Assembly: GCA_946409475.1 (NCBI GenBank) | Contig: CAMJWQ010000062.1 | Coordinates: 1-12,733, forward strand | Length of the DNA: 12,733 nucleotides | From: an uncultured Lachnospiraceae bacterium | GTDB lineage: Bacteria > Bacillota > Clostridia > Lachnospirales > Lachnospiraceae | Reading direction: 5' to 3' | Shown: positions 7,419-12,733 of the stretch, in pieces | Numbering within the stretch: the first letter of the stretch is position 1 | Layout of the letters: each line of letters starts with the position of its first letter | Made by a program: the position numbers and the translations under genes | Notes under the pieces: model-generated | What the model was told of the DNA's origin: nothing | Seen by the model: only the letters and a program-made list of their open reading frames with translations | Databases searched by the model: none

Positions 7419-7467
7419 GCAGACAGGAATAACTTATTCTTATAAGTTGTTTTTGTCTGTCTTTTTT
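7416..7467 (+). terminator. Riboswitch-controlled intrinsic terminator before gcvT
   Basis: Bases 7420-7437 pair without interruption with 7442-7459 around a TCTT loop, an 18-bp stem with a few G-T wobbles. The pairing can extend outward to about 7415-7419 with 7460-7464. A run of six T follows at 7462-7467. The outer extension uses bases 7415-7418, which are also the 3' strand of P1 in aptamer II. Glycine-stabilised P1 should therefore weaken the base of the terminator. The remaining leader to the ribosome site (7468-7548) shows no strong structure. Confidence 0.88.
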
Positions 7468-7565
7468 GTGCTCCCCGGGCAATCTGTACAAAACAAACCC
7501 CAAAGAGCTGCATTTACACGTATCCCAACACATCAAACAACAGGAAACAGGAGGATTGATTAGAA

Positions 7566-8696
7566 ATGGAATTACATACACCGCTCTATGAAACACATCT
7601 GAAATATCACGGGAAAATGGTTCCCTTTGCGGGATATTTACTTCCCATACAATATGAACAGGGTGTGATAAAGGAACATATGGCAGTCCGTACGAGGGCA
7701 GGCCTCTTTGATGTATCCCATATGGGAGAAATCCTATGTAAGGGAGAAGACGCACTGGCAAATTTACAGTACCTGTTAACAAACGATTTTACCAATATGG
7801 CGGAAGGGCAGGCCAGATACAGCCCCATGTGCAATGAAAGGGGCGGAACGGTAGATGATTTAATTGTCTATAAACAAAAGGAAAACCAATATCTTATAGT
7901 GGTGAATGCGGCAAATAAGGATAAGGATTTTAAATGGATGCGGAAGCACGCCTTTGGGAAAGCGGAATTTACGGACATATCGGAAATGACGGCGCAAATT
8001 GCCTTACAGGGGCCGAAGGCAAAAGAAATATTACAAAAGCTGGCCGCGGCGGACAGCATTCCCGGGAAATATTATCATGCAAGGTTTGATGTGAAGGCAG
8101 CCGGTATACCCTGTATGATTTCTCAAACGGGATATACGGGAGAAGACGGTTACGAAATTTATATGGACGGCAAAGACGCACCGGCCATGTGGGAAGCACT
8201 AATGGAGGCCGGAAAAGAGGAAGGGCTGATACCCTGCGGCCTGGGAGCCAGGGATACTTTACGGCTGGAAGCCGCCATGCCTCTTTACGGCCATGAGATG
8301 GATGATACTGTTAATCCCGTCGAGACAGGGTTAGGCTTTGCCGTCAAACTGCAAAAGGAAGACTTTATAGGAAAGGCTTATCTTCCGGGGAAGGAGCTCC
8401 TCACAAGAAAAAGAGTGGGCTTAAAAGTGACGGGAAGGGGTATTATAAGAGAACAGGAAGAAGTATTTGTCAATCATCAAAAAATAGGGTTCACCACATC
8501 CGGTACTCATTGCCCATATCTGGGCTATCCGGCAGCCATGGCAATTTTAGATACCGCCTATACGGAAATCGGTACTAAAGTAACCGTTCCCGTTCGCGGA
8601 CGTCAGGTCGAAGCGGAAGTGGTCGGTCTTCCCTTTTATAAAAAGGGCTTATCAATACGGTCAGGAAATGAAAAAGAAAAATATGGAATAAAATGA
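7566..8696 (+). CDS. gcvT: Glycine cleavage system T protein (aminomethyltransferase)
   Basis: GcvT takes the aminomethyl group from the lipoyl arm of GcvH, releases ammonia and forms methylene-tetrahydrofolate. The protein has 376 residues, slightly longer than the usual 360 or so. Visible signatures are FAGYLLPIQY near 21-30, GGTVDDLIVY near 93-102 with the catalytic Asp (97 or 98), TGYTGEDGYEI near 188-198, GLGARDTLRLEA near 225-236 with the folate-site Arg, and the C-terminal GFAVKLQKEDFIGK region near 257-270. Start ATG 7566 has AGGAGG at 7549-7554, eleven bases upstream. It ends with a double stop, TGA then TAA in frame. It is the first gene behind the glycine riboswitch. Confidence 0.97.
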   Translation: MELHTPLYETHLKYHGKMVPFAGYLLPIQYEQGVIKEHMAVRTRAGLFDVSHMGEILCKGEDALANLQYLLTNDFTNMAEGQARYSPMCNERGGTVDDLIVYKQKENQYLIVVNAANKDKDFKWMRKHAFGKAEFTDISEMTAQIALQGPKAKEILQKLAAADSIPGKYYHARFDVKAAGIPCMISQTGYTGEDGYEIYMDGKDAPAMWEALMEAGKEEGLIPCGLGARDTLRLEAAMPLYGHEMDDTVNPVETGLGFAVKLQKEDFIGKAYLPGKELLTRKRVGLKVTGRGIIREQEEVFVNHQKIGFTTSGTHCPYLGYPAAMAILDTAYTEIGTKVTVPVRGRQVEAEVVGLPFYKKGLSIRSGNEKEKYGIK

Positions 8697-8740
8697 TAAA
8701 AAAAATAAAGAATAAAAAAGATAAAAAATAAAAAAATAAA
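8697..8740. repeat. A-rich low-complexity spacer between gcvT and gcvH
   Basis: This 44-base spacer contains almost only A with single T interruptions every 7 to 9 bases, two G and no C. It ends directly at the AAAGGAG ribosome site of gcvH. It is far more biased than any other spacer in the gcv operon. It may act as an unstructured loading region for ribosomes or as an RNase site, but it has no recognised motif. Confidence 0.6.
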
Positions 8741-8752
8741 AGGAGAATATGT

Positions 8753-9139
8753 ATGCAGGTATTGGAAGATTTATTTTACACAAAATCACATGAATGGATT
8801 AAATTTGAAGATGAAAAAACAGCACTGGTAGGTCTGACGGATTATGCCCAAAAGGAATTGGGAGAGCTTGTTTTTGTCAATCTTCCTGAGGAGGGAGAGG
8901 AGACAAAGGCAGGAGCTTCCTTTGCCGATGTGGAATCGGTAAAGGCCGTTTCAGATGTATATTGTCCTTTGACCGGCGTTGTCGGTACCATTAATGAAGA
9001 GCTGTTGGATGCACCGGAGCTGATCAATGAATCCCCCTATGCTGCCTGGTTTGTAAAAATAGAAGACATTACCGATAAGGTGGAGCTGCTGAGTGCGGAA
9101 GAATATGAGGAATATGTACAAAAGGAAACGGAAGAATAG
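8753..9139 (+). CDS. gcvH: Glycine cleavage system H protein (lipoyl carrier)
   Basis: GcvH carries the aminomethyl intermediate between the P, T and L proteins on a lipoyl-lysine arm. This 128-residue protein has the normal length. The lipoylation site is Lys64 in the segment FADVESVKAVSDVYCP. The N-terminal YTKSHEWIKFE and central GLTDYAQKELGELVFVNLP are classic family signatures. The C-terminal part contains INESPYAAWFVKI, also typical. ATG 8753 has AAAGGAG at about 8739-8745, seven bases upstream. The lipoate ligase encoded downstream is a likely source of the modification. Confidence 0.97.
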   Translation: MQVLEDLFYTKSHEWIKFEDEKTALVGLTDYAQKELGELVFVNLPEEGEETKAGASFADVESVKAVSDVYCPLTGVVGTINEELLDAPELINESPYAAWFVKIEDITDKVELLSAEEYEEYVQKETEE

Positions 9140-9177
9140 GGCATATATTTAAATTAGTATATATAAGGAGATTGCGT

Positions 9178-10497
9178 ATGGGTTCATTTGTACCAACCAC
9201 TGAGGCTGAGAGGCAAAGCATGCTTTCGGCAATCGGTGCTGAGAAAATAGAAGACCTTTTTTCACAGCTGCCAGGGGAAATGCTGCTGGACAGAGGCTTA
9301 GAGCTTCCTGAGGGAATGACGGAAATGGAAGTACGTAGGAAAATGGAAGGAATGGCCGGTAAAAATAAAAAATTCACCACACTATTCAGAGGGGCAGGTG
9401 CTTATCGGCATTATATACCTTCCATTGTAAAAAGTGTTATTTCAAAGGAAACCTTTTATACTGCTTATACCCCTTACCAGGCGGAAATCAGCCAGGGTAT
9501 CCTGCAGTCTATTTTTGAATTTCAAACGATGATATGTGAACTGACGGGTATGGATGCATCCAATGCTTCCGTATATGACGGTGCGGTAGCGGCTGCGGAA
9601 GCTGTCGCCATGTGCAGGGACAGAAAGAAAAATAAAGCGCTTGTATCGGCAGCCATACATCCGATGGTTTTAGAGACCATCAGGACGTATTGCTTCGGAA
9701 GCGGCATGGAATTAGTGGTGATTCCGGAACGGGAAGGCAAAACAGATCTGGATTTCGTGAAAGATAAAATAGATGAACAGACTGCCTGCGTCTATATGCA
9801 GCAGCCCAATTATTACGGAATACTGGAAGCAGCTCAGGAATTGGGGAGGATTACTCATGCGGCAAAGGCTAAGTATATCATGGGCGTGAATCCCATATCC
9901 TTAAGCATAGTGAAAGCTCCCGGAGAATACGGTGCCGATATTGCCGTAGGAGAAGGGCAGCCTCTTGGGCTTCCGCTGGCCTTTGGAGGTCCCTATCTTG
10001 GTTTTATGGCCTGTACCTCTGAGCTGACAAGAAAGCTGCCGGGCAGAATTGTAGGGGAAACCGTAGACGCAAGGGGAAAAACCGGTTATGTTCTTACCCT
10101 GCAGGCCAGAGAGCAGCATATACGCAGGGAGAAAGCCTCCAGTAATATCTGCTCCAATCAGGCTTTATGTGCCCTTGCTGCCGGTGTATATATGGCGGCA
10201 ATGGGAGCGGAAGGGCTGCGGCAGGCAGCATTGCAGAGCATGTCAAAGGCTCACTATCTGGCCGGTGAATTAAAAAAAATAGGCTATCCTTTAGTGCAGG
10301 AGGGGGAGTTCTTTCATGAATTTGTAACCTCCTCCGGAGTGGAAACGGATATTGTGATGAAAGCCCTGGAGGAGGAAGGGATTCTTGGCGGATACCCTCT
10401 GTCAGGGGAAAGGGAAGGACAAATTCTCTGGTGCTGTACGGAGATGAATACAAAGGAAGAGATGGATAAGGTAATTGCTGTCTTAAAGGAGGTGTAA
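9178..10497 (+). CDS. gcvPA: Glycine dehydrogenase (decarboxylating) subunit 1
   Basis: This is the N-terminal half of the split P protein. With subunit 2 it decarboxylates glycine using pyridoxal phosphate and passes the aminomethyl group to GcvH. Family segments are visible: FRGAGAYRHYIP near 70-81, TPYQAEISQG near 98-107, MICELTGMDASNASVYDGA near 118-136, and EGQPLG followed by FGGPYLGFMA in the middle. The length is 439 residues, close to the usual 440-450. I chose ATG 9178 because AAGGAG (9165-9170) lies seven bases upstream. The in-frame TTG at 9172 sits only one base from that site. The final codons carry the ribosome site of gcvPB, so the two halves are translationally coupled. Confidence 0.96.
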   Translation: MGSFVPTTEAERQSMLSAIGAEKIEDLFSQLPGEMLLDRGLELPEGMTEMEVRRKMEGMAGKNKKFTTLFRGAGAYRHYIPSIVKSVISKETFYTAYTPYQAEISQGILQSIFEFQTMICELTGMDASNASVYDGAVAAAEAVAMCRDRKKNKALVSAAIHPMVLETIRTYCFGSGMELVVIPEREGKTDLDFVKDKIDEQTACVYMQQPNYYGILEAAQELGRITHAAKAKYIMGVNPISLSIVKAPGEYGADIAVGEGQPLGLPLAFGGPYLGFMACTSELTRKLPGRIVGETVDARGKTGYVLTLQAREQHIRREKASSNICSNQALCALAAGVYMAAMGAEGLRQAALQSMSKAHYLAGELKKIGYPLVQEGEFFHEFVTSSGVETDIVMKALEEEGILGGYPLSGEREGQILWCCTEMNTKEEMDKVIAVLKEV

Positions 10498-10500
10498 GCT

Positions 10501-11943
10501 GTGCTAATATTTGAAAAAGGTCAAAAGGGAAGAGGATCCGGTATTCTTCCCGCATGTGATGTGCCCGTGGTCATGCCCGGGGAAAAAGACAAAAGAGAAA
10601 CGGACCTGCATCTTCCTGAGGTTTCGGAAAATGATATCAGCAGGCATTATTCGGAGCTTGCAGGAAAAGCCCATGGAGTAAATGACGGATTTTATCCTTT
10701 GGGCTCCTGCACCATGAAATACAACCCCAAAATCAATGAAGAGATAGCCTCATTACCGGGTTTTACCGAAATACATCCCCTCCAGCCGAAGGAGACGGTA
10801 CAGGGCTGCCTGGAGGTAATAAAAACGACGGAGCAATACCTTTGTGAGATAACGGGAATGGACCGCATGACCTTCCAGCCGGCTGCAGGAGCTCACGGAG
10901 AATTTACCGGCCTATTACTGATAAAGGCTTATCATGAAAGCAGAGGGGATCATAAACGGACGAAAATCATTATTCCCGATTCCGCACATGGCACCAATCC
11001 CGCCAGTGCTTCCATGGTTGGGTATACGGTGCTCAGTGTGCCTTCCACCGGCGAGGGCTTGGTGGATTTGAAAGCCTTACAGGCAGCAGTGGGAGAAGAT
11101 ACGGCGGGGCTTATGCTGACGAACCCCAATACCCTTGGTCTGTTTGATAAAAATATTGATATTATAACCAAAATTGTCCATGAGGCAGGAGGCCTTACTT
11201 ACTATGACGGTGCCAATTTAAACGCCGTCATGGGAATAGTCAGGCCGGGAGATATGGGATTTGACGTCATGCATGTTAATTTACATAAAACCTTTTCCAC
11301 ACCACACGGGGGCGGCGGACCGGGAAGCGGGCCCGTCGGCTGCAAGAAATTCTTAGCTGATTTTTTGCCTTCGGATTTGTTTTCGGAGGATTTTGGGGAT
11401 AAGGATAAAGAAACGTCAATAAAAAGCATAGGCCGCGTCAAGAGCTTTTATGGGAATTTTCTTATCGTTGTGAGAGCCTTGACCTATATCAGTATGCTGG
11501 GGAGCGGGGGAATTCCCGAGGCTTCTAAGCATGCGGTATTGCATGCCAATTATATGATGTCTCAACTGAGGGATATATTTACAATTCCCTATGAGGGCAA
11601 TTGCATGCATGAGTTTGTCATGAGTCTTTCTGATTTAAAGAAAGAAACAGGTATTTCTGCCCTTGATATAGCAAAAGGCCTGTTGGACGAGGGAATTCAT
11701 CCTCCTACCATGTATTTCCCCTTAATTGTACCGGAGGCTTTGATGGCTGAGCCGACGGAAACGGAAGCCAAAGAGACCATAGACAGAGCCGTAGAGGTAT
11801 TTCACCGGCTGTATGAAAGAGCGAAAAGCAATCCGGAAGCATTACATGAGGCACCTGCTTCAACCCCTGTTACCAGACTGGATGAGGTCGGCGCAGCAAG
11901 AAAACCGAAATTAAGATATAACTTTCAGGATAATGGCATCTGA
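10501..11943 (+). CDS. gcvPB: Glycine dehydrogenase (decarboxylating) subunit 2
   Basis: This is the C-terminal, cofactor-carrying half of the split P protein, with 480 residues as usual for the family. The pyridoxal phosphate lysine is Lys263 in NLHKTFSTPHGGGGPGSGP. Other signatures are PLGSCTMKYNPKINE near 66-80, PAAGAHGEFTGLL near 127-139, and DSAHGTNPASA near 160-170. It begins with GTG at 10501, three bases after the gcvPA stop. The long ribosome site AAAGGAGGTG (10485-10494) lies within the last codons of gcvPA. This close spacing should keep the two subunits at equal levels. Confidence 0.97.
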   Translation: MLIFEKGQKGRGSGILPACDVPVVMPGEKDKRETDLHLPEVSENDISRHYSELAGKAHGVNDGFYPLGSCTMKYNPKINEEIASLPGFTEIHPLQPKETVQGCLEVIKTTEQYLCEITGMDRMTFQPAAGAHGEFTGLLLIKAYHESRGDHKRTKIIIPDSAHGTNPASASMVGYTVLSVPSTGEGLVDLKALQAAVGEDTAGLMLTNPNTLGLFDKNIDIITKIVHEAGGLTYYDGANLNAVMGIVRPGDMGFDVMHVNLHKTFSTPHGGGGPGSGPVGCKKFLADFLPSDLFSEDFGDKDKETSIKSIGRVKSFYGNFLIVVRALTYISMLGSGGIPEASKHAVLHANYMMSQLRDIFTIPYEGNCMHEFVMSLSDLKKETGISALDIAKGLLDEGIHPPTMYFPLIVPEALMAEPTETEAKETIDRAVEVFHRLYERAKSNPEALHEAPASTPVTRLDEVGAARKPKLRYNFQDNGI

Positions 11944-11952
11944 ACGGCCTTA

Positions 11953-11989
11953 TTTTATTTCATAGGAAAGTGCGTCCTATGAAATAAAA
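11953..11989. repeat. Perfect 15-bp inverted repeat after gcvPB
   Basis: TTTTATTTCATAGGA (11953-11967) and TCCTATGAAATAAAA (11975-11989) are perfect complements around a 7-base loop. The repeat starts 9 bases after the gcvPB stop. Neither strand has a run of T beyond the stem, because CCC follows on the + strand, so a classical terminator is not fully formed. It could be a 3'-end stabiliser, a weak bidirectional terminator, or a copy of a dispersed hairpin. The rest of the 152-base gap before lplA shows only a GC-rich CCCTCCGGGGGG patch (about 11990-12001) and a short ATGCA/TGCAT repeat (about 12002-12017). I see no convincing promoter. Confidence 0.6.
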
Positions 11990-12095
11990 CCCTCCGGGGG
12001 GATGCACATGAATGCATAAGGAAGATGTCACTGCGATTTATAACAGTTCTTTATTTCACGAATAGTTTATTATTTTCAAAGAAAGAGAAGAAAGA

Positions 12096-12733
12096 ATGAT
12101 TGAAAAATTACTATTTATAAAAGGTAACAGCTTTCATCCCTATTACAATCTGGCTGTGGAAGAATATTTATTGGACAGGGTGGAAAAGGATACGGCTATT
12201 CTATATTTATGGCAGAATGAAAATACGATCGTGATAGGGAAAAACCAAAACCCATGGAAAGAATGCCGTATGGAGGAAATGAAAAAGGACGGAGTTCATT
12301 TGGTCAGAAGATTATCGGGCGGCGGAGCCGTCTTTCATGATTTGGGCAATTTGAATTTCACCTTTCTTTTACATAAGGATAATTATGATCTGGAAAGGCA
12401 GCTGTCCGTAATTCTACGCGGTGTTCATAAATTAGGAATACAGGCTGAAAAATCCGGGAGAAACGATATCACGGCTGAGGGAAAGAAATTTTCAGGCAAC
12501 GCTTTTTATCATAAGGGGGAAAATTGCTATCATCATGGTACCTTATTAATCAATGCGGATATGCAGAGACTATCCCGGTATTTACAGGTATCCGGAGATA
12601 AACTGGCAATGAAGGGCGTAGACTCCGTGAAATCCAGAGTAACGAACCTGTCCGTATATAATAAGGAGATTACGGTTAAGAAACTGGAAGGAAAGTTAGC
12701 AGAAGCCTTTGAGGAGGTCTATGGCTGCAAATT
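12096..12733 (+). CDS. lplA: Lipoate-protein ligase A, 3' end cut by window edge
   Basis: The frame from ATG 12096 stays open for 212 codons to the window end, so about the last third is missing (family members have about 330 residues). It activates free lipoate with ATP and attaches it to lysine of carrier proteins. Visible signatures are NLAVEEYLL near 18-26, RRLSGGGAVFHDLGNLNFTF near 71-90, and GRNDITAEGKKFSGNAF near 121-137, where Lys131 fits the catalytic lysine. HHGTLL near 146-151 is also typical. The ribosome site is weak (GAGAAG near 12085-12090), unlike the strong sites of the gcv genes. Context points to GcvH Lys64 as the target. No lipoate synthesis gene is seen, which fits salvage of external lipoate. 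Confidence 0.93.
   Translation, partial: MIEKLLFIKGNSFHPYYNLAVEEYLLDRVEKDTAILYLWQNENTIVIGKNQNPWKECRMEEMKKDGVHLVRRLSGGGAVFHDLGNLNFTFLLHKDNYDLERQLSVILRGVHKLGIQAEKSGRNDITAEGKKFSGNAFYHKGENCYHHGTLLINADMQRLSRYLQVSGDKLAMKGVDSVKSRVTNLSVYNKEITVKKLEGKLAEAFEEVYGCK

Noticed and set aside
7227..7445. Open frame of 72 codons on the + strand after the GH51 gene
   Set aside because: It lies over the promoter and both glycine aptamers, has no ribosome site, and its sequence is explained by conserved RNA structure.
7249..7782. 177-codon antisense frame over the riboswitch and the start of gcvT
   Set aside because: It is a shadow of the riboswitch and gcvT on the opposite strand, with no matching ribosome site or recognisable domain.
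9172..9177. TTG start for gcvPA two codons upstream
   Set aside because: It is one base from AAGGAG, too close for initiation; ATG 9178 is seven bases away.
10094..10555. 153-codon antisense frame across the gcvPA-gcvPB junction
   Set aside because: It overlaps two well-supported genes, and its low-complexity Leu/Pro-rich content is typical of a reverse-strand shadow.
12002..12019. Tiny frame ATG CAC ATG AAT GCA TAA after gcvPB
   Set aside because: Only five codons, with no proper ribosome site; more likely part of a small inverted repeat.
1..12733. CRISPR arrays, insertion sequences, tRNA or rRNA genes, phage genes
   Set aside because: I found no regular spaced repeats, transposase-like frames, tRNA-like cloverleaf segments or rRNA-like sequence.

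Overview
The window looks like chromosomal DNA from a low-to-mid GC anaerobic Firmicute, most likely a Clostridia of the Lachnospiraceae type. The reasons are strong AGGAGG-type ribosome sites, GTG starts mixed with ATG, a split glycine decarboxylase (gcvPA/gcvPB), a tandem glycine riboswitch, and a CUT1 sugar ABC importer without its own ATPase gene. All genes lie on the + strand. This assignment is inferred from gene content, not from a database comparison.

Positions 1-7230 form an arabinose-oligosaccharide locus. An A/T-rich upstream region (1-333) carries operator-like repeats. It is followed by a cytoplasmic GH127 beta-L-arabinofuranosidase, a lipoprotein sugar-binding protein, two CUT1 permeases and a cytoplasmic GH51 alpha-L-arabinofuranosidase. 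Together they suggest that short arabinofuranosyl oligosaccharides are captured at the membrane, imported intact, and trimmed inside the cell by one enzyme for alpha and one for beta linkages. A strong hairpin sits between the binding-protein gene and the permease genes, where such operons often lower expression of the membrane parts.

Positions 7227-12733 form a glycine-cleavage locus. A near-consensus sigma-A promoter starts inside the last codons of the GH51 gene and drives a leader holding a two-aptamer glycine riboswitch and an intrinsic terminator. Next come gcvT, gcvH, gcvPA and gcvPB. A 152-base gap with a perfect 15-bp inverted repeat follows, and then a lipoate-protein ligase A gene that runs off the window end. 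The ligase would attach lipoate to Lys64 of GcvH. The L protein (dihydrolipoamide dehydrogenase) is not in the window.

I do not see a clearly new biological system. The genes belong to known families with intact catalytic residues. The points most worth a second look are regulatory: the promoter fused to a stop codon, the small overlap between riboswitch P1 and terminator, the intercistronic hairpins, and possible operators upstream of the GH127 gene.
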